Below are positions 53,401 to 62,408 of a stretch of 64,000 nucleotides of DNA, piece after piece. Location of the stretch: contig JAEOAD010002712.1 in the NCBI GenBank assembly GCA_036365145.1, forward strand, positions 3,305,001 to 3,369,000, in the 5' to 3' direction. Origin of the DNA: Orientallactaga sibirica. Its lineage: Eukaryota; Chordata; Mammalia; Rodentia; Dipodidae. The number at the start of each line of letters is the position of its first letter. The first letter of the stretch is position 1. A model generated the notes under the pieces. The model had not been told where the DNA came from, made no database searches, and saw only the letters and a list, made by a program, of their open reading frames with translations. Made by a program: the position numbers and the translations under genes.

Positions 53401-56316
53401 AGACCAGAGGGTGTACTTCCATATTGGTCATCCATACCTCCTTGAGACACAGTCTCTCCTTTAACCCAGAGCTGCTGTTCTAGGTCAGCAAGCCCAGTGA
53501 TTCTCCTGTCTCACACTCCCCACAGACTGGGCTACAGACATGCGTGGCCATGGCCCATCTGTTTACATGGGTTCTGGGGAGTCAAACTCAGGCAATTTCA
53601 GTCCCTCGTGCTTAAGTGGCAAGGCTCTTTAACCACTGAGCCATCTCTCTGTCCCTGATAATGAGTTTTTGACAGTAAACATCTAATTACTGCACTGAGA
53701 TGAGGGCTGCTCGAAGCTCTAGGATTACAAAGTAGCAACAGCACGAGGCTTTTGGCTTCATTTTTACATTCAGAGGTAGAGATGGGTCTGTGCTGCTCCC
53801 ATCACCCCCACAATACCCTTATGTCCAGTGTGTAAATGTTTTCTAAGAAAACACCCTGCCATTAAACTGAGCTGTGGTGTGGTCTTCCCTCCTGTGTGGG
53901 GCCGTCATTGAATTGGAAAGAGCTTGTGAGGCCAGGAGATTCCCTAAAAATGAGCTGTTGCCTGTTTTCTGTAAGAGCAGAGGTGGCTTCTGTGTTCCAG
54001 GTGAGTTCCTCCCACACGCTTTGTGCTTCAACGAGTCCTTCAGAGAGCATGAGACAATCCAGGGATGCTCAAGCACTAAGTTAAAAGCTAACACAGGCAG
54101 TCACCCAGGCCATCCAGTAAGACCCTCCCCAGAGCATTACTGTTGGGGAGCAGGCAGTGAGAGAGAAGATGGCTGGAGGTAGGTTATCAGAACCAGAGCT
54201 GCGTGCTCATTGTTCTGCTTTCTCCATCCCTCTTAAAGAGAAAGAACGCGAACTCTGTGTCCGAGAGAGACTGGCTGAGGACAAGCTGGCCCGAGCCGAG
54301 AGTCTGGTGAGGAGCTGTGGCCTGCGGAAGGAGCAGCACGTGCTGTCTGTGGCACGTGGTCCAGGTGAGAGGCAGAGCCACCTCAGAGAGGCTGTTATTT
54401 TACATGCCCGATTTTAAGGTGAATTTCATTCGATTTATTCACTTCAGTGGAAATGAACTTCAGTTATAGTGCTGATTGATTTCCCGTGTTCATAGGCCTG
54501 AGACAGTAATATGATTTTGTTTCAGTGTTTATATGGTATCCAAATACCATATTAGTGTTTGAGTATTTAGTTTTAGAAGTGGGTCTGGGGGATATAGCTA
54601 AATGGTAGAGCACTTGCCTAGCATGCACAAGGCCCTGAGTGCCGTTCTCAGCACCATAAAAAAAAGTGGACTTTTTTTTTCCAAGGTAGGGTCTCACTCT
54701 AGCCCAGGCTGACCTGGAATTCACTGTGTATCTCAGGGTGGCCTTGAACTCATGCTGCTCCACTTACCTGTGCCTCCCGACTGCCGGAATTAAAGTCATG
54801 TGCCTGGCTGAACCATTTTAAAAACTATATTCCAAATTTTTTTCTGGTGTTATTTTCTTTGAGTATTATCATCAAAACTCTGTATTTCTATCCATTTTCA
54901 GGCAAAAGGCCTAGCATTTTTATGCTGCCACGCCTCAGCCATTATAAAAAGTGTCCAGGTGTTTGTAGTCATGAAAGGTGAAAATACTGAGATAGGGGAG
55001 TTACAGGAGTCTGATGGTAGTTCCCTGAGCTTTGAAGCAGAAACAGGGCATGGAGGAGGAAGTGGGGACTTGTGGAAAGCAGGGGCACTCTGAGCCACCC
55101 TGCTCCTGCCTCTTCATCCAGGTAGCTGCCTTCTGCACCTCCATGGGTCTTGCTCAGAAGTCGCCTCCAAGGCTTTTTCTCTTCACAGTTCACCGACTCC
55201 CCCTCTCTGCCATTTCTCATAGTACACATGACTCGTGAAGATCCCCATATGCCCTTGTTTGTTTATGGACTGTCTTCTCTCTTTTCCTAGCTCAGGGCCT
55301 TTGTTTGGTTCACCATGGCCCAAACTATAAGCTCAGCAAATAGTTCAACATGTCCTTTAAATGAGCACAAAGGAAAATTAGGAAGGTTCTGGAACTGAAA
55401 CCTGTGAGCCTATGCCCTGAGTAGTCCTGTCAGGTGTGAGTGGCGTCACTCTTTAGCTGGTGTGGCTCTCATTGCTGGGAGGAGCAGTGCCCAGGGCCTT
55501 GGCTCACCTGTGCGCACACTGCTGCTGCTTAGCTTGCTTCTGAAACAGCTGAGTGTCCTGAGCTCTTGACTGAGATGCCCTCCAGAAGATAGCCTCTGCT
55601 TCTAGAGTCTTCTGCAAATAACATACCCTTCCTAGAGTGTCACTTGCTTCCAAGAACAGAGATCAGTAAAACCGTTTGCAAAGTCTTGCATTGTGGCCCA
55701 TAATCCCTAGTGGTTTAATTCAGCCTAAGAAGAGTGGTAAGAGAATGAAACCGTAGTTACTTGAAAGTTGGTACATTTCAGAATTATTTTGTCTATGGTA
55801 TGGAGTAAAATATTAAGTTGGGACATGGTGGTGACTCACACCTTGAACCTACAGTCACAGCAATACAGGAAGCTGAGGCAAGGAGGATCATGAATTTGAG
55901 GCTAGCATGGGCTACATAGAAAAAAGGAAAAAGCTGGTTGACTTCTGCCAGTTCTGTGTGCCAACACCTGTCCCAGAGAAAGTGAGGCAGGAGTGTGGGT
56001 TTCGGATATCAACAGAAAGGTAAATATGGTCTGGGAGCTAAACTCTCGTTCAGGTAACTCAGAACCGTTTTCTCTCTCTTCTTGTGAAGAACTGTTTAAC
56101 CTCCCATCGTCCTTGATCAAGAAGAAAGTTCACTTCGGTGGGGAGAGTAAGGAGAGCAGCGTGCGGAGTGAGAATGCTGAGGGTCGGCTCTCCTCCAAGT
56201 CCAAGTGCAAGGACCTGAAGAAGAGGCTCCATGCTGCGCAGCTGCGGGCTCAAGCCTTATCAGACATTGAAAAGAACTATCAGCTGAAGAGCAGACAGAT
56301 CCTGGGCATGCGCTAG
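44460..56316 (+). CDS. NEK2: NEK2, NIMA-related serine/threonine kinase 2 (8 exons, 445 aa)
   Basis: NEK2 is a centrosomal kinase that phosphorylates linker proteins such as rootletin and C-NAP1 to permit centrosome splitting at G2/M. Joined exons are 44460-44555, 44913-45130, 45619-45859, 50012-50094, 51064-51190, 51932-52151, 54239-54364 and 56090-56316, all with GT/AG introns. They total 1338 nt, giving 445 codons plus stop, the length of human NEK2A. Visible features are the glycine loop GIGTGSYG (13-20), ATP lysine K37, HRD (139-141), DFG (159-161), the activation-loop T175 in TFVGTPYYMSPE, a coiled coil at about 304-365, the PP1-docking KVHF (383-386), a second coil (about 400-437) and the C-terminal MR. 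The start has G at -3. Oddities: the KEN box position (391-393) reads KES, and exon 6's donor lies in a tandem repeat. Identity is secure. Confidence 0.98.
44913..45130 (+). CDS. NEK2: NEK2 exon 2, codons 33-104
   Basis: The acceptor is TTCTTGCAG|ATACTGG. The exon carries K37 in VWKEL and the alpha-C helix region (EVNLLRELKHPNIV). It ends AGGACAG|GTAAAT after two bases of codon 105. Confidence 0.97.
45168..45355 (+). repeat. DIP-like SINE in intron 2
   Basis: GGCTGGAGGGATGGCTTAGC to CAAATAAATTC. TAAAAATG flanks it on both sides. It starts only 37 bp after the exon 2 donor. Confidence 0.9.
45619..45859 (+). CDS. NEK2: NEK2 exon 3, codons 105-185
   Basis: The acceptor is GTTTTCAG|ACAATAC. This is the catalytic core: HRDLKPAN, with D141 as the base, DFG with metal-binding D159, and the activation loop with T170 and T175. 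The donor CCT|GTAAGT is in phase 0. Confidence 0.98.
46108..46275 (+). mobile_element. MER5-like DNA transposon remnant in intron 3
   Basis: TTTCCCGAAGTGTAGGAACT, AACATGCAGAATCCTGAGAC and GGACTCAGTAATTTTAATAG fit the order of MER5 elements. Confidence 0.55.
46631..46830 (+). repeat. DIP-like SINE (first of four serial insertions)
   Basis: It is flanked by AAAAAGCTGTAGTAGG (ending 46630) and by the same words at 46831-46845. Confidence 0.92.
46846..47029 (+). repeat. DIP-like SINE (second serial insertion)
   Basis: It begins directly after the right-hand duplication of the previous element and is followed by AAAAGCTGGAGTAG (47030-47043). Confidence 0.9.
47044..47186 (+). repeat. B1-type SINE (third serial insertion)
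   Basis: CCAGGCATGGTGGTGTACAC to an AAAACAAAAAAAGCTG end. Confidence 0.9.
47191..47358 (+). repeat. B1-type SINE (fourth serial insertion)
   Basis: GCTGGGCATGGTGGCTCATC to an A-rich tail, separated from the previous copy only by AAAAAAAGCTG. Confidence 0.9.
47824..47995 (-). repeat. B1-type SINE, intron 3
   Basis: It has a precise duplication TAGACTGTTATT at 47812-47823 and 47996-48007. Confidence 0.95.
48136..48655 (-). repeat. Cluster of DIP-like and B1 fragments, intron 3
   Basis: DIP-like 48136-48315, a B1 tail fragment 48316-48377, a DIP-like element 48378-48591 whose head is partly repeated (CTGCTAAGCCC), and the tail of another DIP-like copy 48592-48655, all on the minus strand. Confidence 0.8.
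48656..48795 (-). repeat. Old B1-like SINE, intron 3
   Basis: AGGGTCTTATGTGGCCCAGG to ACCTTCATGCCCAAC. Confidence 0.7.
48810..48986 (-). repeat. B1-type SINE, intron 3
   Basis: CTTCTGATTGTTTTA is duplicated at 48795-48809 and 48987-49001. A (TTTTA)n end follows. Confidence 0.95.
49017..49135 (+). repeat. Old 7SL-derived SINE remnant
   Basis: GCAGGATTGCTTGAACGGCG, TGACTGGGCAACATAATGAG. Confidence 0.55.
49151..49262 (+). mobile_element. L2/MIR 3' end remnant
   Basis: GATTGTGAACACCTTGATGG, GTCTGGCCCATAGTAAGTAT and a (GAATGAA) end. Confidence 0.55.
49450..49664 (-). repeat. Old B1-like SINE followed by ID-type fragment
   Basis: The B1-like complement is 49450-49608. 49614-49664 is an ID-type complement (AGGATTGAACCCAGGGCTTT). 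Confidence 0.7.
49676..49804 (+). repeat. (TTTCC)n polypyrimidine microsatellite
   Basis: About 125 bp of pure pyrimidine, with a TTTCC core repeated about 13 times (49737-49800). It is grown from the T-rich end of the B1 that follows, about 210 bp before exon 4. Confidence 0.9.
49805..49943 (-). repeat. B1-type SINE just upstream of exon 4
   Basis: CCCGAGGTAGGGTCTCACTC to CCACCACGCTCGGC. It ends 68 bp before the exon 4 acceptor. Confidence 0.92.
50012..50094 (+). CDS. NEK2: NEK2 exon 4, codons 186-212
   Basis: The acceptor is CCCCCTGTGTAG|GAACAAATG. It encodes the end of the activation segment and alpha-F helix (EKSDIWSLGCLLYEL). The donor CTGAT|GTAAGT splits codon 213. Confidence 0.97.
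50162..50285 (-). repeat. B1-type SINE, diverged, intron 4
   Basis: GAAGCAGGCTCTCACTCTAC to CTACCACACCCATC. Confidence 0.8.
50389..50588. repeat. Intron 4 simple repeats
   Basis: (CA)n at 50389-50416, and a two-copy tandem repeat of GTGGGTACTGTAAGGACAAA at 50547-50586. A G-rich run follows at 50602-50622. Confidence 0.8.
51064..51190 (+). CDS. NEK2: NEK2 exon 5, codons 213-255
   Basis: The acceptor is AAAATCCCAG|GCCTCC. It encodes the C-lobe around PPFTAFNQKELAGKI and RIPYRYSDALN. The donor AAAG|GTAAAG is in phase 0. Confidence 0.97.
51191..51931. other. Intron 5, repeat-free
   Basis: 741 bp without any recognisable SINE or exon, unusual against the surrounding density. Confidence 0.6.
51932..52151 (+). 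CDS. NEK2: NEK2 exon 6, codons 256-328
   Basis: The acceptor is CCCTCCAG|GACTACC. It encodes the end of the kinase domain (DYQRPSVEEILENPLI) and the start of the coiled coil (VLSELKLKEIQLQERERALR). The donor GGAAC|GTAAGT is the first of six tandem copies. Its last 33 nt belong to the 63-bp repeat. Confidence 0.97.
52119..52486 (+). repeat. 63-bp minisatellite spanning the NEK2 exon 6 / intron 6 junction
   Basis: There are six units, starting at 52119, 52182, 52245, 52306, 52361 and 52424. Each unit joins 33 nt of exon 6 end to 30 nt of intron; unit 3 is 61 bp and unit 4 is 55 bp. GTAAGT occurs in every unit, at 52152, 52215, 52278, 52331, 52394 and 52457. Confidence 0.95.
52570..52777 (-). 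repeat. ID-type SINE followed by old B1-like SINE, intron 6
   Basis: The ID complement is 52570-52637 (GGGGATTAAATCCAGGGCAT) and the B1-like complement is 52638-52777. Confidence 0.7.
53100..53282 (-). repeat. 7SL-derived SINE with 44-bp tandem duplication
   Basis: TTTCACTCTGTCGCCCAGGC starts the element. TCCCCTCAGCATCCCAGGTG and the following 24 bp are duplicated at 53171 and 53215. Confidence 0.75.
53283..53657 (-). repeat. B2/B3/B4-family SINE with (GGTGT)n
   Basis: A TG-rich end includes a GGTGT pentanucleotide repeat (53321-53352). The body follows and ends AACCACTGAGCCATCTCTCT. Confidence 0.68.
54239..54364 (+). CDS. NEK2: NEK2 exon 7, codons 329-370
   Basis: The acceptor is CTCTTAAAG|AGAAAG. 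It continues the coiled coil (ELCVRERLAEDKLARAESL) and then a variable hinge (SCGLRKEQHVLSVARG). The donor CCAG|GTGAGA leaves one base of codon 371. Confidence 0.96.
54581..54810. repeat. ID-type SINE (+) followed by B1-type SINE (-), intron 7
   Basis: The ID element 54581-54666 (TGGTAGAGCACTTGCCTAGC) has an A-tail. The B1 complement is 54669-54810. Confidence 0.82.
54811..55815. other. Central intron 7, nothing recognised
   Basis: 1 kb without SINEs or exon signatures. Confidence 0.5.
55816..55934 (+). repeat. Old B1-like SINE, intron 7
   Basis: GGACATGGTGGTGACTCACA, TTTGAGGCTAGCATGGGCTA. Confidence 0.65.
56090..56316 (+). CDS. NEK2: NEK2 exon 8, codons 371-445 and stop
   Basis: The acceptor is CTTGTGAAG|AACTG. 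It encodes KVHF (383-386), where PP1 docks, KES (391-393) in place of KEN, the conserved coil KDLKKRLHAAQLRAQ and the terminal ILGMR, whose last two residues bind the APC/C in human NEK2A. TAG is at 56314-56316. Confidence 0.97.
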
Positions 56317-57155
56317 GCCAGCAGACTCGCAGAGCCGTCTGGTATTTGACACTGCTGCAGCTTTCTACGTGGTTCTGTGAGCTGCGGTTTCTTACACAGT
56401 AAGTGTCGTGCTGGAACTGCAGCAGGTGCAAGAGGTGGACGCATATTTCCTTTCTGTTCTGTGAACCCTTTATAGAAAGAATGATCTTTTCCTAGTTGAC
56501 TGGCCTGTGTGTGATTACTACTGGGAATATGAGATGGGGCATTTTAAACCTTGAGGGAAAACAATGCTAGAAAGAGATTATATATCCAAGAGCCCTGTGA
56601 AGTTTTATATGTGAAGTGAGTGGTGTGCCTGCAGCTTCTGGCTCGTGTTACCCCGAAGCTACGAGTAGCAGGAGGCGGCCATGCGCACTGCACTGAGCAT
56701 CCCTGGCTGGGGCACGCACCACACACCTTTCTCAAGAGCGTCATGGCTGGTGGACAGATGATGTCACCCAGTTGATACCTTGGTTAGAAGGTGCCCACCA
56801 CATTCCATTATGCTCATTGGGAAGAAAAGTGGTTTATTGTCCAGGCGAGGAGTTCAAAAGAGAACGGAGCTGTTCTACAAGAGTGTGGACATATGTCAGG
56901 GAAATGTCTGCCAGGATGGCTCTAGTGTAGAAGAGACCATCAACATAGCAGAGAAACTACTGAAAAGACCCGAAGGACTCTGGCACTAGTGATGAGGCAT
57001 TGGCATTAACATTGGCTGTCAACGCTGCTGACTCAGCCTGTCCCCTCCACATGCTCAGCTGAGGTGTGAAGCCATCTGAAGTGGCTTTGTGTCACAGAGA
57101 CCTTAGTTCTTCAAGTTCTTGTATGACTTTGAATAAATGGTTGATGTTCACGTAA
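56317..57155 (+). other. NEK2: NEK2 3' UTR
   Basis: Repeat-free sequence from the stop codon to about 20 bp past the AATAAA at 57132. The end point is inferred; a longer isoform into the SINE-free 2.4 kb beyond is possible. Confidence 0.7.
57132..57137 (+). terminator. NEK2: AATAAA poly(A) signal of NEK2
   Basis: Hexamer in GACTTTGAATAAATGGTTGA, followed by a T/G-containing stretch. Confidence 0.7.
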
Positions 57156-59621
57156 AAGGCAGGTTTGGAAGATTATATTGACGGCTTTGGGTGAGTTGAG
57201 AAGATTATTTTTATTATATGTTGTTTTATGTCCTTAACCACAAGCTGAATTGAAAACACTGGAAAGCCATTCTGTTTTAAATCACATGTGATTACAGTAC
57301 TGACCTCAGAAAGTGTCCATTTTCAAGGCGATGAGGAAAAACACAAGGACTTCCTTGCTGCCAGCATGTCCCAGTGTCTTAAGGTCTTCAGAAAGAGCAA
57401 TACACGTAATGTGTTGGCCTGTCTTAATGTTGCAGCTTCCTCAGGACTTGGCCTCAGTGAGTGTCATCCAGTGAAACGGCAGCGGGGGACGGGCAGGACA
57501 ATTTCAATGCCATTTGTCTCTGTTAATGTCAAATGCTCCTTTCGTTCTTAACTTCTGTATTTCTCACTTAATTTCTGTGTATATAACTTAATAACCTGCT
57601 TGGATATAACTTACCAAGCTTGAATTCTCTAAAGCATTTACATAAATTCTGTACTGTTTAGAGTTGAAAGCTACAGAAATAGTTTTAGAAATTGCCTGGA
57701 CGCTGAATTTTAAGCTTTTTTGACATTGTTAACAAATGCATGTTACTGAAGGCCATGTCTGCTGTTTAATGATGAAAGGCTGCTGTGTGTTCAGTTTCCT
57801 TCAGCCCACTGCAGAAGAGGATGTTTGCCTTAACGCATGCTGTTGGGTAGGGACCTAGTACAGTGAGGGGAGAGCGGAAGCAGAGGTCCCACATCTAAGG
57901 GGCTCCGAGACAAGTCCCACCTTCACAGGGCCCCTGATGATAGGACCTTCATCTTCCCTTCAACACAGGCACGTTCCCTTTCACTCACGTAATTTCTCCA
58001 GATCTTTGTCACGCAGGGCAGTTTGTTAGCTATGATGCACAGTGGCACCTAAAATGCGTAGCACATGGTGAATAAATAAATGAATCAGACAGAAAATTTC
58101 ATTAAAAAGCAGAAAAGCTTCAGCAGTAAACTGTAGTAGTTTTATCTTTCTTTTTAAATGTTCTTGAACTGAGAAAACCTGAGGGATATAAATTGTTTAT
58201 TAATACCGAGACATCTTGTTTGCAAATGTTCCAGTGTAATGCAGATCTCTTACCTTTCTGGAAATGCCTCACTGTGAGGTCTATATTCTTTTATTTGTTT
58301 TTATTCCACTGACTGTCATCTACCCGCCTCTTTCCCACAGCATAAAGTGATTCTTTTATTTTTCTATTTACGTCTCTTGCATGTGTTGGTCTCTGAGTGG
58401 GAGGAAAGGGAAGAGCGGATCTGGTGCTCAGGGGAGTGGGTCCCTCCTGCTGCTGTACTGTAGTGGCACTTACCCCTCCCCATGGAACACTGGGCAGTGT
58501 AGTAGAGGGTGCAACTGGTTCTGTGATGCCTCACAGACAGCTGCCAATCAGCAGTGCTGCTGGAGAAACCTGGCTCACGTGCATACCTGGAATATTCCTC
58601 CACCCTCAAAGGAAACTTACTTTGTACTTAAGCAGATTAAAAATTTGTCTACTTGGAACGTGAATTAGCTGTCTTTTCCTCATCACACTTTGCATGCAAC
58701 ATTTTCTGGACATTGCTAATTCTCTTAGCATAATAAGTAAGCATGGAGGGTTAAGAAGGGAGAGGAACCAGCTCTTCAAAAGTGCACGTTTATCACACAG
58801 TTGGTAATGCAGTTCTGTCAGAAGCAATTGATAACATTAGCAGACTCAGAGCAATCCTACAGACCATTCTGACATAAGAGTTGAGTGTGCTGGTGGCCAG
58901 CCCAGGCTATACTGAACATGTGGGCTCTTGTTTGAAGAGGAAAACAAGGTGTCATTGGAGATACAAAACTTCTTCTCTTTGCTTAATGTGGAGTCATTTG
59001 CTGTTGAACATTCTAAGTAAGGGACAATATAAACATTATTCACGTGAACTGTATTCTGTGCAATGCCAAGTGGAAATGTGAAGAGTGTAGCTTGGGTGGG
59101 TTCTGGACTGCATATTTTGTGGCTTGTCCCTGGAGAGTGCCTCACATCAGAAGAGGCAAATGTACTCAGCCCGCAACAGGCATTGGTGACCTGTGACTCT
59201 TGCCCCATTCCCACTACTCCCTTCGGAAGTTCCATATGAGGTCTGAGAAGCCTCTCCAGGCATCCTGCTTTCCCACAGGCCTGCGTCAGACATTACCCCC
59301 AGGGCTGTAAACTTCCAGGCACACTGCGACAGTCACTTTGCAGACACACCACGATGCTGGGGGCCCTGAGACAAGCGCATCGCAGGATGATGGCTGCCAG
59401 GCCCCTGTCAACCCTCTGCAGTTGTCCTGCTCAGAAGCCACAGGCATGAGGGGAGGATGGGTGGAGCCCATTGCCCCAGGAGACAAAGGTGCTTTAAGAA
59501 CCATCCCGGGTGTCTGGGGAGGTGGTGGGAAGCAGGACTAAGTGACAGATTGCCAGGCCCAACCTCTGCTTCCTTGTTCCTCATGGTTTCTTGCAGAGAA
59601 CAAGTTAACGACACAGACTTT
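57156..59621. other. Downstream flank, SINE-free, no exon seen
   Basis: About 2.4 kb without SINEs. 58000-58085 is MIR/L2-like (GTGAATAAATAAATGAATC). It may be alternative NEK2 3' UTR or simply unique sequence. Confidence 0.5.
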
Positions 59622-59636
59622 AGAAATTCTAGACCA

Positions 59637-59794
59637 GCCGGGCGTGGTGGCGCATGCCTTTAATCCCAGCACTCAGGAGGCAGAGGTAGGAGGATCACCA
59701 TGAGTTCGAGGCCACCCAGAGACTACATAGTTAATTCCAGGTCAGCCTGGACCAGAGTGAAACCCTACCTTGAAAAAAAAAAAAAAAAAAGAAA
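59637..59794 (+). repeat. B1-type SINE, young
   Basis: Near-consensus element with exact duplication AGAAATTCTAGACCA at 59622-59636 and 59795-59809. Confidence 0.96.
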
Positions 59795-59809
59795 AGAAAT
59801 TCTAGACCA

Positions 59810-60797
59810 ACCACAGGCCCCGACCCCGAGCAGGGCGTCATGCTGTGTGGCTACGCTGGTCAGCCACGCACCCTTGAGATCAGTCCTTTCCTTAGGAAAG
59901 GCCTTTCCTACCTTAATGGCAAGTTTGTTTCATTTTGAAATCTGTGGTGTGCCAACAGACTGTCTTCTGTCTCTGACTCACCTGCATCCCACTCCTTGAG
60001 GACCTGTATGAGCTGGGCTGTTTGGACCCGGAACTCCTGCCCTTCACCTTGACCTTCAGCTGGGTGGGGGCTTATGAGCTCTGCAACAGAATAAAGCAGG
60101 GAAAGGAAGTAGGGAGTGGGGATTGCAATTTTAGGGGAGCAGCGGGAAGGGCAGGAGACTTAAGGAGATTGGGGCTCAGCTGTGGGGCAGTGGGGGGAAG
60201 ATGGGGCACAGCAGAACCCAGAGAAGAGCTAGAGAGCTCGGGACTTGGACATGAAGAGACAGGTCTAACGGAAGCGCACCGTTTCCTGTTCACCGCGACA
60301 GCAGGGAAAGTGTACGGATATTTTGTGAGTGATGGTGGTCCAGAAGGGAGTCTCTTCCACAGGCTGTGTTCCTACAAAATGGTGTGTCTGCAGCAGCTTT
60401 CCAGACTGCTCTGATAGACATCAGCACCCTGCTCACCGCTGGTAGAGCTTACAGTTTAGCCAGCGCAGCACTGGGCTATTCTTGCCAGAAACAAACCACA
60501 AGGTGGCGCCATTACCTTGTGAGCGCCGCAGTCCACGGTGAGCCTGGGCCGGGGTGGTGGGGGAACCTTATCTCAGGGTGATAATCCTTCTGTCTGACAA
60601 CACCCCTGCATGCAGGCAGGCATCCAGGGAGTCTGCATTTTACACCAAGAAAGGGCTCAGAGGTCACCGAAGGGAAGAGCACAGCCGGTTTGTGAATGGA
60701 GTTTGTCCTTATAGGCATGTCCTTGACAGGAGCCCTTCGCTGTAGGATAATAGAAAGTGAGCTTTGGAGCTCCCTTTAATGATAGGCTGAGAGAGTC
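59810..60797. other. Intergenic, no gene; contains a CTCF-like motif
   Basis: CCACAAGGTGGCGCC at 60496-60510 is close to the CTCF core on the plus strand and is not in a SINE. Nothing else is recognised. Confidence 0.5.
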
Positions 60798-60945
60798 CAG
60801 CCAGGCATGGGGGTGCCCGCCTGCAATCCCAGAATGAGTTCAAGGCTACACTCAACTACATAGCAAGTTCAAGGCCAGCCTGGAATGGAGCCATGAGATT
60901 TTGTCTCAAAACAACAAAAAACCCCAAAACAACAACAACAAAATC
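60798..60945 (+). repeat. Old B1-like SINE
   Basis: AGCCAGGCATGGGGGTGCCC to a (CAA)n-rich tail, internally deleted. Confidence 0.75.
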
Positions 60946-60957
60946 CCCTAAAGTATA

Positions 60958-61125
60958 GGGCTGGTGAGATGGCACAGCCAGCAAGGACCCTTCTAAGCAT
61001 GCAGCATGTGGGTCTGAGAGAACCTAAAACCATCCGAGTTCAGAGCTCGCATGAAAAGCGGGGGATGGCCATGCGTGTCTGTTGTGTTGTGTGTAACCCC
61101 ACTCTTGCAGGGCTGGTGAACCATT
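60958..61125 (+). repeat. B2/B3-like SINE
   Basis: GGGCTGGTGAGATGGCACAG, CATCCGAGTTCAGAGCTCGC. Confidence 0.65.
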
Positions 61126-61216
61126 CAAAAAAATAATAAAAATAACTAAAAATTTTAAAAAATGGCAGCCCCAGGTTCAATGATGGACTACCTCAAGAAA
61201 ATAAAGCAAAAAAGAT

Positions 61217-61430
61217 GGGGCTGGAGGGATGGCCTAGCAGTTTAGGCGCTTGCCTGCAAAGCCAAAGGACCCAGGTTCAATTCCCCAGGACCCATGTTAG
61301 CCACATGCACGGGGAGGGGGGGGCATGCATGCGTCTGGAGTTCATTTGCAATGGCTGGAGGCCCTGGCGCGCTCATTCTCTCTCCCTCCCCCCTCCCTTT
61401 CTCTGTCAAATAAAAAAAAATTATTTTAAG
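61217..61430 (+). repeat. DIP-like SINE
   Basis: GGGGCTGGAGGGATGGCCTA to TCAAATAAAAAAAAATT. Confidence 0.92.
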
Positions 61431-62009
61431 AGCAATAGCAGAGGACACTGGACCTGGGCTTCCTCATGCATGTACACAGGGTGCACACTTCTGAACACAT
61501 CTGAGTGGCTAAGGAAAGAAGACATAGAGCAGATGATAAAGCCCGTGGCCTTCCAGACCTGGTGCGCTGGGGAGAGGTGTTATCACGGGTGTGGGGAGGG
61601 GCGGTTTTAGAGCAGGCCCCCAGGGGGATGGCTCTAGCCTAGGTTGCCTCCCTCTCGCCTTCCTCATATAGCGATCCGTTCCTCCAAAAGGCCAGGCCAG
61701 ATGCCCAAGACCTTAGGCTGGCCAGCGTCAACCCAGAGCCTCCGTCCAGCTTCTCCCCTGAGATAGGCTGCAGTTCTGGACTCCCTTCACCCCTCCCCTA
61801 CCCAGCCTAGCTCAGCTCTCTGCCACTCCCTGCCACTTCTCTGGGGACCTGCCCCAGGGTCTCAGGCACAGTAGATCTACTTAGCCCTGAGCTGTGATCT
61901 CCAATCTGAGCCCACATCCACAGCTTCCCCCGCTGCTGAAATCCCTTATGCTGACCCAGCTGGAGACAAATGACCCCTCTATCTGAGATAAATACACTGG
62001 CCGTCTTAT
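61431..62009. other. Intergenic, nothing recognised
   Basis: Pyrimidine-rich single-copy sequence. Confidence 0.5.
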
Positions 62010-62090
62010 GGGGAGGAGAATTTTGTAGCTCAGGCTGGTCCCAATCTCAATCCTCCTGCTTCCTCCACCTGCCAAGTGCTAAGATGACAC
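62010..62090 (-). repeat. Old B1-like fragment
   Basis: TTTTGTAGCTCAGGCTGGTC to CCAAGTGCTAAGATGACAC. Confidence 0.6.
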
Positions 62091-62204
62091 CCGTGTGTTC
62101 CGTGTCCCTCACTCACTCACCATCTTGATGCAACTAGATGTTCTGGGATCCTGGCACACTTTCACAGGGATTGTTCAAGGTGGCTGATTTTATTTATACA
62201 TTTT

Positions 62205-62365
62205 ATTTCTTTTCTTTTTTTTTTAAATGGTTTTTCGAGATAGGATTTTGCTCTATTTAGCCCAGGCTGACCTGGAATTCACTATGTAGAGGGTGGCCTC
62301 TATCTCACAGTGATCCTCCTACCTCTGCCTCCCCAATGCTGGGAGGTGTGCGCCACCATGCCTGG
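62205..62365 (-). repeat. B1-type SINE
   Basis: Exact 16-bp duplication TTTATTTATACATTTT at 62189-62204 and 62366-62381. Confidence 0.95.
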
Positions 62366-62408
62366 TTTATTTATACATTTTCAAAAAATACTCTTTAAAA
62401 TATGAAAT

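Noticed and set aside
57288..57551. 87-codon frame downstream of NEK2
   Set aside because: No homology that I recognise, and it lies in AT-rich UTR-like sequence without splice or promoter signals.
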